From Candidatus Anammoximicrobium sp. (lineage in GTDB: Bacteria; Planctomycetota; Planctomycetia; Pirellulales; Pirellulaceae): a stretch of DNA of 64,000 nt. Of the stretch, positions 6,792-20,513 are shown piece by piece (within the stretch, counting starts at the first letter, position 1; the number at the start of each line of letters is the position of its first letter). The notes below the pieces were generated by a model. It made no database searches. It was not told the origin of the DNA and saw nothing but the letters and a program-made list of their open reading frames with translations. The position numbers and the translations under genes are program-made. Where the stretch lies: contig JAAYYU010000311.1 in the NCBI GenBank assembly GCA_012515235.1, positions 124,001 to 188,000 on the forward strand, in the 5' to 3' direction.

Positions 6792-9077
6792 ATGAATGAA
6801 ACCGACTCTACCGATCTGCAGGAATTGATTCTCCGCCTCATCAACTCGCCGGATTACCAGCCGGCCAAGCCCAAGCTGATCGCCAAGCAGCTAGGCCTTC
6901 CCAAGGAGCGGGCTCGCGAGCTGCGCAAGGCGATCAAAGGCTTGGCGCGCGAAGGCAAAATCCTGTACGGCGAGAAGCATCTCGTCCAGAGACCAAGGGC
7001 CGCGGCTGGCGGCGCGAAGTCGGAGCGGGGGCTGATCACCGGCGAATTCCGCCGCTCGGCCAAAGGCTACGGCTTTGTGCGGCCTGTGGGCACGCCCCCG
7101 TCCGCCGGGCGCGACCGCGACATCTTCATCCCGCTCCGCAAGACCGGGGACGCCTCGACCGGCGACGTGGTGAAGGTGCGAGTCAAGCCGCCCCGCCGCG
7201 GCGAGACGAAACAGAGCGGGACGATCGTCGAGATCGTCCAGCGCGAGACGAACCAGTTCGTGGGCGTGTACTTGGAACGCGGCGGCCAGGCGTTTGTCCA
7301 AATCGACGGCAACGTCGTCGCCGAGCCCGTCCCGGTCGGCGATCCGGGCGCGAAGAACGCGCTGGAAGGCGACAAAGTCGTGATCGAGATGATCCGCTTT
7401 CCCACCCACTTGCATCCGGGCGAAGGCGTGATTGTGGAAGTCCTGGGAGCCCGCGGCGCACCGGGCGTCGATACCTTGTCTATTATCCGCGAGTTCAACC
7501 TGCCGGACCGCTTCCCGCTGCACGTGATGGACACCGCCCGCGCCCAGGCCGAGCGGTTCGACGAATCCCTCGGCGACCGGCTGGACCTGACCGCCGAGAC
7601 GATCGTCACGATCGACCCCAAGGACGCTCGCGATTTCGACGACGCCATCTCGCTCCAGCGGCTGGACAACGGCCACTGGCGACTGGGCGTCCACATCGCC
7701 GACGTGGCCCATTTCGTGCCCGCCGGTTCGCCGCTGGACGTCGAGGCCCGCGACCGCGGCACCAGCGTCTACCTGCCCGATCGCGTGCTGCCCATGCTGC
7801 CGGAACTGATCTGCAACGGACTGGCCAGCCTGCAGCCGGACAAGGTGCGGTACGCCAAGACGGCCTTCATCGAGTTGACGGAGGACGGGGCCCGCGTGGC
7901 GGCCGAGTTCCACAACTCGGCAATCCGCAGCAAGCGGCGTTTCACGTACGAAGAAGTCGACGAGTTCCTGGCTGATCCCACGCGTTGGAAATCGAAACTC
8001 ACCACCGGCGTGTTCGCCATGCTGGGACGGATGCACGAACTGGCCATGATCCTCCGCCGGCGCCGGCTGGCAGGCGGAGCGATCGAACTGACCCTGCCGG
8101 AGATCAAAATCGACCTGGACAAGAAAGGCCGCGTGTCGGGCGCGCACGTCGTCCCCAATACGGTCAGCCACCAGGTTATTGAAGAGTTCATGCTGGCCGC
8201 CAACGAGGCCGTGGCCGAGCATCTGCACGGCCAGGATCTGAACTTCCTCCGCCGCGTCCACGAGCCGCCGGACCCCCGCAAGCTCCAGGCACTCACCGAA
8301 TTCGTCCGCGAACTGGGCATCGACTGCGAGAGCCTGCAGAACCGCTTCGAGATCAAACGGGTGGTGGAAGCGGTCAAGGGCGAACCGCGGGAGCACGCGG
8401 TGCACTACGCCGTGCTGCGAAGCATGCAGAAGGCCGTCTATGGCCCGCAGGAAGAGGGCCATTTCGCGTTGCACAGCAAACACTATTGCCACTTCACGTC
8501 CCCCATCCGCCGTTACCCGGACCTGGTCATCCATCGCATGCTGGACAGCCTGCTGTGCGGCACGCGACCGCCGGACGACTTTGATGATCTGGCCGTACAG
8601 GGCGAGCACTGTTCGGAGCGGGAGCAGCGTGCGGAAGCCGCCGAACGCGAGTTGATCAAGGTCAAGCTGCTGACCTTCTTGAGCCATCGCATCGGCGAGT
8701 CGCTGGAAGCCGTGATCACCGGCGTCGAGCAGTTCGGGCTCTTTGCCCAAGGCATCGAACTGCCGGCCGAAGGCATGATCCGCATCGAAGCGCTGGCTGA
8801 CGATTTCTACCGTTACGACCGGCAAACGCATTCGCTGACCGGCTACCGGCACGGCCAGAGCTACCGCTTGGGCGATCTGGTCCAGGTCGAGATCGCTCAT
8901 GTGGACGTCGACCGCCGCGAACTCGACTTCCGCCTGGTCCGGCGCCTCGATCACCCCTCCGGCCGCAAGACCCTGACCGCCCCCCGGCCAGCCCGGCCCA
9001 AGGCCCGCGTTCAAAAGAAGACCGAGTTGAAGCGGCAAGCCGCCCAACGCACAGCCAAACGCCGCCGCGGCGGATAA
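6792..9077 (+). CDS. rnr: Ribonuclease R (RNB-family 3'-5' exoribonuclease)
   Basis: 761-aa processive 3'-5' exoribonuclease that degrades structured RNA and takes part in mRNA turnover and rRNA quality control. Order of domains: N-terminal winged-helix (about 10-70), cold-shock/OB domains (about 80-230), the catalytic RNB domain with DPKDARDFDDAI from D275 carrying the metal-binding Asp residues, and a C-terminal S1 domain (about 640-725) followed by a Lys/Arg-rich tail (RPKARVQKKTELKRQAAQ) typical of RNase R. HYCHFTSPIRRYPDL near 560 is the usual RNB segment. No Shine-Dalgarno; see the TATAAT just upstream. A 60-bp gap follows before the fucosidase-like gene. Confidence 0.95.
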   Translation: MNETDSTDLQELILRLINSPDYQPAKPKLIAKQLGLPKERARELRKAIKGLAREGKILYGEKHLVQRPRAAAGGAKSERGLITGEFRRSAKGYGFVRPVGTPPSAGRDRDIFIPLRKTGDASTGDVVKVRVKPPRRGETKQSGTIVEIVQRETNQFVGVYLERGGQAFVQIDGNVVAEPVPVGDPGAKNALEGDKVVIEMIRFPTHLHPGEGVIVEVLGARGAPGVDTLSIIREFNLPDRFPLHVMDTARAQAERFDESLGDRLDLTAETIVTIDPKDARDFDDAISLQRLDNGHWRLGVHIADVAHFVPAGSPLDVEARDRGTSVYLPDRVLPMLPELICNGLASLQPDKVRYAKTAFIELTEDGARVAAEFHNSAIRSKRRFTYEEVDEFLADPTRWKSKLTTGVFAMLGRMHELAMILRRRRLAGGAIELTLPEIKIDLDKKGRVSGAHVVPNTVSHQVIEEFMLAANEAVAEHLHGQDLNFLRRVHEPPDPRKLQALTEFVRELGIDCESLQNRFEIKRVVEAVKGEPREHAVHYAVLRSMQKAVYGPQEEGHFALHSKHYCHFTSPIRRYPDLVIHRMLDSLLCGTRPPDDFDDLAVQGEHCSEREQRAEAAERELIKVKLLTFLSHRIGESLEAVITGVEQFGLFAQGIELPAEGMIRIEALADDFYRYDRQTHSLTGYRHGQSYRLGDLVQVEIAHVDVDRRELDFRLVRRLDHPSGRKTLTAPRPARPKARVQKKTELKRQAAQRTAKRRRGG

Positions 9078-9137
9078 GCCCGCGACGGTTGCAGATTTCG
9101 TGGCCCAACGTGGGTCTCCGAGCTGATAAGGACAACC

Positions 9138-11600
9138 ATGAAACGCACGATTCTCTTGACGATCCTCCTGGCGTCGCTTACAGGTGCTTCCGGCGGAGCG
9201 GAGCCGGTGGACATGGCCCGGCGGGCGGAGGAGCTGAAGAACCTCCGCTGGGGCATGTTCATCTGCTGGTCGTTCAGTACGTTTTCCGGCAAGGAATGGA
9301 CGCCGGGCGTCACGGACGCGAGCTTCTTCAAAGCCACCGGCTGCGATCCCGAACAGTGGGTGCGCACGGCAAAGGAAGCCGGCATGGGATACATCCTGTT
9401 TCTCACCAAGCACCACGACGGATTCTGCCTGTGGGACACGAAGACGACCGAGCGCAAAGTGACGAAGTCGCCCCTGGGCCGCGACGTGCTGGCGGAGTTG
9501 CGGAAGTCCTGTGACCAGCACGGCATCCGTCTGGCCCTGTACTTCTCCGAGGGCGACTGGACCTGGCCGGGCGCCGCCGACGGAAAGGGGTGGCGGGCCG
9601 GGATCGGCCGGAACCCCGACATGAAAAAGGCCCAACTCCAGGAGTTGCTCACCCAGTACGGCCCCATCCAGTACATCTGGTTCGATCATGCGGTCGGCGA
9701 TGGCGGTCTGAGCCACGCGGAGACGGTGCAGTGGTGCAAGCAGTTCCAGCCCGGCTGCTTCATCGGCTTCAATCACGGCGACCAGGCAGACGCGGATATC
9801 CGTCTCGGCGAACGCGGGCGCCCGGGACCGCTGGACGACCACTCGGCGGCCGGCCCGCACATGCATGACGGGCCGGGCAAGGGGTACCTGTTGGCCGAGT
9901 TCACCTATCCTATTCTGCCGCCCCATCAGGGAGGCGCTCAATGGTTCTACTCCCTGTCCGAACACGATCAACTCTGCCATTCCGCCGAGAAACTCTACCG
10001 CGACTACCTGGGCGCGGTGAAATACGGCAACATCTTCTCCATCGACGTCGGCCCGGACTACCAGGGCAAACTCCGCGACATCGACGTGACCACGCTCCGC
10101 AAGGTGGGCGAAATGATCCGCTCCGGCGCGGTGCTGCCGGAGCCGGTCGAGGCGTTTTGCGTGGATTTCAACTGGGGACCGGGCGGCCCCAACGGCTTTG
10201 CCCCGCCGGGACTTTGGGCGGACGCCGATCCCGCCGGCCACGTGGCGTGGCATGAGGCCCTGGGAGCGAACGTGATCCAGACCTTCGCCGTGTCCTGCAA
10301 CGGGTACGCCTGGTACCAGGGCGGGAAGATTCCGGCCCAGCCCGGTCTGGTCCACGATTTCCTGCCCGAGGTCGTGCGCCTGGGCCATGCGAAGAAGATG
10401 CAGGTCATGGGCTATTTCTGCGCCGGCGCCAATACCCGCTGGGGCGCGGAACATCCCGAGCTCAGCTACGGTACGCCCAGCGCGTATCACCTGCCTTTCA
10501 CGGACGAATATCTCGATTACCTGGACGGCGCCATCGAGGAAGCGCTGACCCAAAGCGGCATGGACGGCTTCATGGTGGACTGGCTCTGGAACCCTTCAGA
10601 CAAAGTCCGAAAAGGGAAATGGCTGCTGGCCGAGAAGCGACTGTTTGAGCAACTGACCGGCCAGCCCTTCCCCGGCGAGGACAAGCTCTCGCCGGAACAG
10701 AAGCTCGCCTACGAGCGCCAGGCGATCGATCGCTGCTGGGACCGCATCCGCGCCACCGCCAAACGCGTGAAACCGGACTGCGTCATCTGGCTTTCGTGCA
10801 ACAAGATCCTCGATCCCAGCATCGCCGGTTCCCGCCTGTTGCAGGAAGTGGACTGGGTGATGGACGAGAGCGGCACGGCGTCGGCGATGCGCCAGGCGGC
10901 GCCCATGTACGGGCCGCACACCCGCCAGCTGCTTTGCGTCGTTGGCTGGGGCGACCGCCACGACGCGCGCCGGATTTTGGCCGACGCCGGCGGCGACTTC
11001 GGCATCTACGGCTTCGCCCGGCCCAGCGCCGGCTCACTGCCTCTGCCGGTGGAAAGTTGTTTCCGCCAGCCCATCGAATCCTTCCTGGGCAACGACCGCA
11101 ACATCGCCATCCTCGCCCACGTCTTCACGGGCCAACCGCTGCCGCCGCCGGTTCCCGTCGCGGCCGCGCTTCCCGACGGGGGAACCGTGCGGGCTTCCAG
11201 TGAATGGGGCGCGGGTTACACCGCGGTCAAGGCCTGCGACGGCGACGAGACCACCCGCTGGGGCGCCGCGTCCGACGCACGGACCGGCTGGCTGGAAATC
11301 GATTTCGGCAGCGAAAAAGAAATCGACCGGGCCGTCGTCATGGAGATCGGATTCCCCCGCACGGAAAAGTTCGTGCTGGAGTGCAAGCGGGGCGAGGCCT
11401 GGGAACCGCTGGCCCGCGGCACGGCCATCGCGGGACGCCGCCTGTATGCCTTCCCGCCGGTCAAGACGCGGGTCTTCCGGCTAAACATCCTGGCCGCCAA
11501 CGAGGTGCCCACCCTCGAAGAGTTCCGGCTGCTGGCGCCCGGCGCGCCGCTGCCCGCCTCGATGCTCGAAAAACAGAAGGAACCGACGCGGCGGGAGTAG
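9138..11600 (+). CDS. Two-barrel glycosidase: GH29-like fucosidase, second barrel, F5/8-C domain
   Basis: 820-aa exported carbohydrate-active protein. After a signal peptide (1-21) residues about 25-330 form an alpha-L-fucosidase (GH29)-like barrel: GMFICWSFSTFSGKEW, TKHHDGFCLWDTK and YIWFDH, where D183 occupies the nucleophile position of the family. GH29 enzymes normally continue into a beta-sandwich. Here residues about 335-680 instead look like a second (beta/alpha)8 glycosidase-like domain (QVMGYFCAGANTRWG, MDGFMVDWLWNP, CVIWLSCNK) that I cannot assign to a family. The end (about 695-805) is an F5/8 type C (discoidin, CBM32-like) sugar-binding domain (ASSEWGAGYTAVKACDGDETTRWGA). AAGGA precedes the ATG. 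The sulfatase 93 bp downstream suggests joint attack on a sulfated fucose-containing glycan; that is inference. Confidence 0.8.
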   Translation: MKRTILLTILLASLTGASGGAEPVDMARRAEELKNLRWGMFICWSFSTFSGKEWTPGVTDASFFKATGCDPEQWVRTAKEAGMGYILFLTKHHDGFCLWDTKTTERKVTKSPLGRDVLAELRKSCDQHGIRLALYFSEGDWTWPGAADGKGWRAGIGRNPDMKKAQLQELLTQYGPIQYIWFDHAVGDGGLSHAETVQWCKQFQPGCFIGFNHGDQADADIRLGERGRPGPLDDHSAAGPHMHDGPGKGYLLAEFTYPILPPHQGGAQWFYSLSEHDQLCHSAEKLYRDYLGAVKYGNIFSIDVGPDYQGKLRDIDVTTLRKVGEMIRSGAVLPEPVEAFCVDFNWGPGGPNGFAPPGLWADADPAGHVAWHEALGANVIQTFAVSCNGYAWYQGGKIPAQPGLVHDFLPEVVRLGHAKKMQVMGYFCAGANTRWGAEHPELSYGTPSAYHLPFTDEYLDYLDGAIEEALTQSGMDGFMVDWLWNPSDKVRKGKWLLAEKRLFEQLTGQPFPGEDKLSPEQKLAYERQAIDRCWDRIRATAKRVKPDCVIWLSCNKILDPSIAGSRLLQEVDWVMDESGTASAMRQAAPMYGPHTRQLLCVVGWGDRHDARRILADAGGDFGIYGFARPSAGSLPLPVESCFRQPIESFLGNDRNIAILAHVFTGQPLPPPVPVAAALPDGGTVRASSEWGAGYTAVKACDGDETTRWGAASDARTGWLEIDFGSEKEIDRAVVMEIGFPRTEKFVLECKRGEAWEPLARGTAIAGRRLYAFPPVKTRVFRLNILAANEVPTLEEFRLLAPGAPLPASMLEKQKEPTRRE

Positions 11601-11693
11601 TTCCACAAACCCATGTTCGTCGGTCTGCACCCCCACTCGCGACGGCCTGTTGGCAGGTCAGCGAGAACGACAGCAGGAGAAAGGAAAACAACC

Positions 11694-13247
11694 ATGAGCC
11701 CGAAGATCACCGTTTTCACCGTCCTGGTGCTCGCGCCGTTGGCGGTCAGCCACGCGGAGCCCCTGGCGGGCAAACGCCCCAACATCGTCTTTTTCCTGAC
11801 CGACGACCAGGGCTATGGCGATATCTCGGCCCACGGCAATCCGATCCTCAAGACACCCCATCTCGACCAGTTGTGCTCGGAGGGCGTGTGTTTCGAGGAC
11901 TTCCACGTTAGCCCCACCTGCGCGCCGACGCGCAGCGCGCTGTTCACCGGCCGTCACGAGTTCAAGAACGGCGTCACTCACACCATCCTCGAACGCGAAC
12001 GCCTCGCCCTGCAGGCCACCACCCTCGCCCAGGTGCTCCGTGACGCGGGCTACGCCACCGGCATCTTCGGCAAGTGGCACCTGGGCGATGAAAAGGAATA
12101 CCTCCCCAGCGCGCGCGGGTTCGACGAGATGTTCATCCACGGCGCCGGCGGCATCGGACAGGTGTATCCCGGTTCCTGCGGCGACGCGCCGGGGAACACG
12201 TACTTCGATCCCGCCATCCTGCACAACGGAAAGTTCGTGAAGACCCAGGGCTATTGCACCGACGTGTTCTACCGGCAGGCCACCGAGTGGATGGACGCCC
12301 AGCGCCGGGCCGGAAAACGCTTCTTTGCCTACATTCCGACCAATGCGCCGCATGCGCCCTACGTCGCGAGGCCGCAGGACGCGGCGTTGTACGAGGGCCG
12401 GACGCCCACGCCGCAGATCGCAAATTTCTTCGGCATGATCCACAACATCGACGAAAACATCGGCCGCGTGCTGGCGAAACTCCAGGCCTGGGGCATCGCG
12501 CAGGACACGCTCGTCGTTTTCATGAATGACAATGGCACGGCGGCGGGACACCCCGTGTTCAACGCCGGCATGAGGGGCGCCAAGGGCAGTGCCTGGCTCG
12601 GCGGCACGCGGGCCTCCTCCTTCTGGCGCTGGCCCGGAACCTTGAAACCCGGCGCGACCAAATCGCCCGCGGCGCACATCGATTTCTTCCCCACCCTCGC
12701 CGAGATCGCCGGAGCGGAGCTTGCTGCCGACGTGAAACAGCAGATCGAAGGCCGCAGCCTGGTGCCCTTGCTGCAAGACCCCGGCGCACCCTGGGCCGAC
12801 CGGCATCTGTACACGCATCAGGGCCGTTGGCCCAAGTTCGCCGATCCGAACGAGTCAAAATTCAGGATGGCCGCCGTGCGCAATACCCGCTGGGCCATGG
12901 TCAGCGAGCGCGGAGGACGCGAACCGAACTGGCAGTTGTTCGACCTTTCGGTGGACTACGGCCAGCAAAACGACGTGGCCGCCCGGCATCCCGAAATCGT
13001 GCGCGAGTTGAGCGCTGCCTTCGACCACTGGTGGTCCGAGTGCCTGCCGCTGATGGTCAACGAAAAAGTCCTCGGCCCGAAACTCAACCCCTTTGCCGTC
13101 CGGTATTGGGAGCAATTCGGGAGCGGTCCGACTGCGGCCGACTACGAGCGTATGGACCCGACCCAGCCCTGGCCCGCCCCCCGCGCCGGGAAAGAGAAGG
13201 CAGGCAAAGACCGTGGCAAGAGGGCATCGAAAGGACCCCAGCCGTAA
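11694..13247 (+). CDS. Type I (formylglycine) sulfatase, arylsulfatase family
   Basis: 517-aa exported sulfatase that hydrolyses sulfate esters after maturation of its active-site Cys to formylglycine. The start at ATG 11694 follows a clear AGGAGAAAGG and gives a signal peptide (VFTVLVLAPLAVSHAEP). RPNIVFFLTDDQGYGD supplies metal-binding Asp residues, CAPTRSALFTGR (C76) is the sulfatase signature with the formylglycine Cys, and GKWHLGD is the second family motif. A frame extension back to 11613 lacks these start signals. The C-terminal tail is Lys/Arg/Pro-rich. It probably forms an operon with the preceding fucosidase-like enzyme. No credible sulfatase-maturing enzyme is in the window: the SUMF1 domain at 34.8-38.9 kb lacks the FGE cysteines. 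Confidence 0.93.
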   Translation: MSPKITVFTVLVLAPLAVSHAEPLAGKRPNIVFFLTDDQGYGDISAHGNPILKTPHLDQLCSEGVCFEDFHVSPTCAPTRSALFTGRHEFKNGVTHTILERERLALQATTLAQVLRDAGYATGIFGKWHLGDEKEYLPSARGFDEMFIHGAGGIGQVYPGSCGDAPGNTYFDPAILHNGKFVKTQGYCTDVFYRQATEWMDAQRRAGKRFFAYIPTNAPHAPYVARPQDAALYEGRTPTPQIANFFGMIHNIDENIGRVLAKLQAWGIAQDTLVVFMNDNGTAAGHPVFNAGMRGAKGSAWLGGTRASSFWRWPGTLKPGATKSPAAHIDFFPTLAEIAGAELAADVKQQIEGRSLVPLLQDPGAPWADRHLYTHQGRWPKFADPNESKFRMAAVRNTRWAMVSERGGREPNWQLFDLSVDYGQQNDVAARHPEIVRELSAAFDHWWSECLPLMVNEKVLGPKLNPFAVRYWEQFGSGPTAADYERMDPTQPWPAPRAGKEKAGKDRGKRASKGPQP

Positions 13248-13302
13248 CCCCACGCTGGCCGTTGGCCGCCGTGTGTAGGAATTCTCCTGCCAGCTGGTCC
13301 TG

Positions 13303-13435
13303 CCCTACGACTTCTTCGGCCACCACGCTGCTTGCCAGCGTGGAGCCATGTTCAAAACCAGACCGTCGCCCGGCCCTACGACTTCTTCGGCCACCACGCT
13401 GCTTGCCAGCGTGGAGCCATGTTCAAAACCAGACC
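13303..13435. repeat. Two identical 62-bp direct repeats, 9-bp spacer
   Basis: Copies at 13303-13364 and 13374-13435 are identical over 62 bp, separated by GTCGCCCGG. Each copy contains an internal hairpin CCACGCT-GCTTGCC-AGCGTGG. They sit in the 352-bp gap between the sulfatase and the convergent membrane-protein gene; the rest of that gap holds no gene I can support. In the opposite orientation the unit could encode 'MAPRWQAAWWPKKS', a peptide I associate with spurious ORFs in planctomycete genomes, so a dispersed repeat is likely. Confidence 0.9.
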
Positions 13436-13599
13436 TCGTCCCGCTCGCTGCGTCCGGCGGCGACCACGATAAAGACGCGGTTCCTGAAGCGTCTGGGAGA
13501 CCCGACGAAACTTGCGGGTGGAGGCTGGAGCGTGTCATGCACGGCGGTGCGGAGTGGGCTCGCGGCGGTGCCGCGCATCCCGGCAGCTTTCGGGTCAGG

Positions 13600-14331
13600 T
13601 CACGAGCGGTTTCCGGCCACGCTGTGGTAGAAAACCAGGCCCAGGCTCAGCACGATTGCCACAAGCACGCTTTGCGGAGTCCAACACACGAAGATATACA
13701 GCAAGACCTTGTCGAATTCGAGCGGCGGCTTCAGCGACATCCCGACTCCGACCGCGGACGCCATCAACAACAGGGCCGCCGGCACCAGGACGACGACGCG
13801 GCCCTGCCAGGACAGCCCCATCGGCAGGAACGCAATCAGCACCAGGATCCACGGCCCCAGCCCATAGATGATGCCCAGCACGGCGCGGTGGCCGGCCAAG
13901 GCATAGTGGGCTCCCGCGGCTGCGAGCGCAGCCAAGCTGCTCAACGCCAAAAGGCCCCGCACCGAGAACTGCAACCGGCCGTGCCCGCCCGCGCCGACCG
14001 TCTGTTCGAACCGTTCGACTAGTTCGTTCAACCGGCCGCGAAAGGCCAGCGTGGCCAGCCCGCAGACGGCCCCCACGACCGTGCCAAAGGCCCCATTGGC
14101 CAGCAACGAGCGCAGATCGACGAACATGCCGCCGTACATGTTGCCGGACTCCCACAGCACGCAAGGAAAGCCCAACGCTTCATAGTGGTCCGGCGTCGTC
14201 CCCAGCAGATTGCCTCCCCGCTCCGAGCGGAAGAAATAGGAGACCGCCGTCAACGAACCGGTGATCAGGATGCCGACCATAAAGCCGCGTACGAACCAGC
14301 GGGGCTTTGTCGTGACAATGACGGAACTCAT
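13600..14331 (-). CDS. Multi-pass membrane protein of unknown function
   Basis: Not recognised. From the ATG at 14331 the protein is 243 aa; the frame extends to 14397, but those extra residues (PIGHDTARGLVSPSNPRPFG) look non-coding. About five to six hydrophobic segments are visible: GFMVGILITGSLTAVSYFF, FGTVVGAVCGLATLAF, GLLALSSLAALAAAGAHY, LGIIYGLGPWILVLIAFLP, RVVVLVPAALLLMASAVGVG and SVLVAIVLSLGLVFY. The middle 'QFSVRGLLALSSLAALAA' resembles the FSLRTLL-type helix start common in planctomycete membrane proteins. It points toward the sulfatase and away from the small ORF at 14630. I assign no function. Confidence 0.65.
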   Translation of the reverse strand: MSSVIVTTKPRWFVRGFMVGILITGSLTAVSYFFRSERGGNLLGTTPDHYEALGFPCVLWESGNMYGGMFVDLRSLLANGAFGTVVGAVCGLATLAFRGRLNELVERFEQTVGAGGHGRLQFSVRGLLALSSLAALAAAGAHYALAGHRAVLGIIYGLGPWILVLIAFLPMGLSWQGRVVVLVPAALLLMASAVGVGMSLKPPLEFDKVLLYIFVCWTPQSVLVAIVLSLGLVFYHSVAGNRS

Positions 14332-14629
14332 GAGGCCAAAAGGGCGAGGGTTGGAAGGGGAAACAAGTCCGCGGGCGGTATCATGCCCGATTGGCACCGA
14401 AAAGACAAGCTTTGTATCGGTGGCGCCGGACCGGAATAATAGTTGGGGCGGCTAGTAAGGGTTGGGGAATTCCTGGCAATTCTCTGGAGATTTGGGACTC
14501 GATCTGTCGGTGGGAGAGGCTTCCCAGCCGGAGTGACCGGAAACATCTGCACAGCTTTGCAGAGCGACGTCGTCGAGACTCGATCTGGTAGATACAGACG
14601 ACAGTGGGCCCAGTACAAGGAGTTCAGGG

Positions 14630-14950
14630 ATGGGACTATTCAATTGGAATTTTCGGTCGGGCGACGACGAGCAGCTCCGAGGTTTGGCAGTGCGGATCGT
14701 GCAACGCAGCCTGGACGAGGTCCTGCAGCGTGTGACTGGACTGACGCCGCAGATGTTGCCTGCTGAGGCGCGGGGGTACATTCGCACGCGGGCAGCCAAA
14801 GTTGTAACTCGCGAAATTGCTGCGGCTTACGCGGCCGATCCGCGTTTGCGGTCGGCGGACCGGACGAGACTGTTGTCGCTGGTGACCGATTCGCTGATCG
14901 CAGCCATTGCCGAACAGCGACGGACGCAACGCCGGACACTAGCGGCCTGA
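14630..14950 (+). CDS. Small hypothetical protein (106 aa)
   Basis: Not recognised. The ORF has a very good Shine-Dalgarno (AAGGAG at 14617-14622, 7-bp spacing), which supports expression. The protein starts MGLFNWNFRSGDDEQLRGL and appears soluble and mostly helical, with amphipathic stretches (LAVRIVQRSLDEVLQRVTGL; RTRAAKVVTREIAAAYAADP) and an Arg-rich end (EQRRTQRRTLAA). No signal peptide, membrane segment, Cys pair or known motif. It lies between a divergent membrane-protein gene and a convergent UroD-like gene, so it is probably a single-gene unit. Confidence 0.6.
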   Translation: MGLFNWNFRSGDDEQLRGLAVRIVQRSLDEVLQRVTGLTPQMLPAEARGYIRTRAAKVVTREIAAAYAADPRLRSADRTRLLSLVTDSLIAAIAEQRRTQRRTLAA

Positions 14951-14994
14951 GGCTCGCAGCGTGCGCGTCTGACGACACCGGAGGGGGACGTCCT

Positions 14995-16101
14995 TCAGTA
15001 TTTCCCGTATTTGGCGATCAGGTCCGGCAGCATGGCGATCCGGCGCCAGGGCGCCTCGGTGGGCACTTGGTCGCCGGCGGCCAGGATCAGCCGCGGAGAG
15101 TCGCGGCGGGTGTCCAGCCAGCGGCGGACGCAATCGACGAACGCCGCATCACCGCCGCCGGCGCCAAACACGGTGGCCGGAATGCCGCCGGACAGAATCA
15201 GATCCGGGCCGGCTTCGGCACGCATCTGATCCGGCGTGAGCGCGAACATGGGCTGCGGCGTGAGCGCATCGGCGCAGTCCACGCCGCACTCGGCAAGCCA
15301 ACCGAGCACGCCGCGGCTTTCGCCGTCCACGTGGACCGCCAGGTACTTGCCGCGGTCGTGCAATCGCCGCGCGACGGTGGTGTAGTACTCGCGGACGTAG
15401 GCGTCGAAAAACTCCTTGGTCTGCACGTTGCTGTCGTAGTTGTCGCTGACGATCAGGGTTTCGAACGGGCCGTCCAGGAGGGCGTCCAGGATGCGCAGAT
15501 TGCAGGCGTTGACCGCTTGCACCAGCCGCTGCACCCGGTCGGGCTCGTCGAGCACGGCGAACACCGTCCGCTCCACGCCCATGTAGCGAGCGATCAGGTA
15601 GCCCGAACCGGAGTAGGGCAATTGAGCGTAGGGGTAGGCCAGTTCGCCGAGGCTGTCCTGCCAGGCCCGGTACAGTTCCCACTTGGGCCGGCACTGCAAC
15701 CGTTCCATGAGGAATTCGATGATGGGGAAATCGGCCGTCGATTCGAGCAGGTGTTTGCGAAGGCCGTACGAGTAGCTGTCGGGGTTGAACACCCGCTCTT
15801 CGAAGAGCGTGCCCAGCGGGGTCGTGATCCGGGTGGAGAACACGCCGCCGTCCGTGCGGGACTCCAGCTTGACCTCCGGATCGTCTGCAGACAGGGAATA
15901 GAAGCCGCCCATTTCGCAATAACAAACGGCGCCAGCCTGTTTGTGCAGGTCCACCAATCCCTGTTCCACTTGCGTGAACCCCGACAGGTTGAAAAACACA
16001 TTCCGGTTCTTCTTGTACCAGTGGGACAGGTCCAGCATCAGCGGCACCTGGTCTGGTTTCCGGCCTTGATACACCGCGCGAACACGTTCATTTGGCTTCA
16101 T
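14995..16101 (-). CDS. Uroporphyrinogen decarboxylase-family protein (UroD-like)
   Basis: 368-aa member of the URO-D superfamily, which includes HemE and the cobalamin or methyl-transfer proteins MtaA/CmuA. The N-terminus (MKPNERVRAVYQGRKPDQVP) and the C-terminal block (HVDGESRGVLGWLAECGVDC... LILSGGIPATVFG) are typical of the planctomycete/Clostridium-type URO-D-like proteins rather than true HemE, whose N-terminal Arg-rich motif (R-Q-A-G-R) I do not see. No methyltransferase partner or corrinoid protein is adjacent, so the substrate is unknown. ATG 16101 is preceded by GGAAGGA at a good distance. It is convergent with the small ORF at 14630 and shares its strand with hrpA, whose stop is 72 bp upstream of this start. 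Confidence 0.8.
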   Translation of the reverse strand: MKPNERVRAVYQGRKPDQVPLMLDLSHWYKKNRNVFFNLSGFTQVEQGLVDLHKQAGAVCYCEMGGFYSLSADDPEVKLESRTDGGVFSTRITTPLGTLFEERVFNPDSYSYGLRKHLLESTADFPIIEFLMERLQCRPKWELYRAWQDSLGELAYPYAQLPYSGSGYLIARYMGVERTVFAVLDEPDRVQRLVQAVNACNLRILDALLDGPFETLIVSDNYDSNVQTKEFFDAYVREYYTTVARRLHDRGKYLAVHVDGESRGVLGWLAECGVDCADALTPQPMFALTPDQMRAEAGPDLILSGGIPATVFGAGGGDAAFVDCVRRWLDTRRDSPRLILAAGDQVPTEAPWRRIAMLPDLIAKYGKY

Positions 16102-16173
16102 GGTTCAGATCCTTCCGGTTGGCTCGCGCGCCGCGGCGCAGCGTGCAAGCCCGAACTAGGCGCATCGGCCGGG

Positions 16174-20373
<4,200 letters not shown>

Positions 20374-20513
20374 GGCTGCTAGCGTGCCGGACTTATCGAA
20401 TTTTAGGCTCATGCCGATTAAAACGGCCAGCCGATGCATAGTATCGAGTTGCACCGCGCCGTGCGGAACAATCAGAATCGATGAGCCACAGGGAATACTA
20501 GGGGGGAAACGCG

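Noticed and set aside
6891..10553. 1220-codon open frame on the minus strand
   Set aside because: It is antisense to rnr and the fucosidase-like gene, whose protein motifs are clear; long antisense frames are expected at this GC content.
13303..13435. CRISPR array
   Set aside because: Only two 62-bp repeats with a 9-bp spacer; no array and no cas genes.
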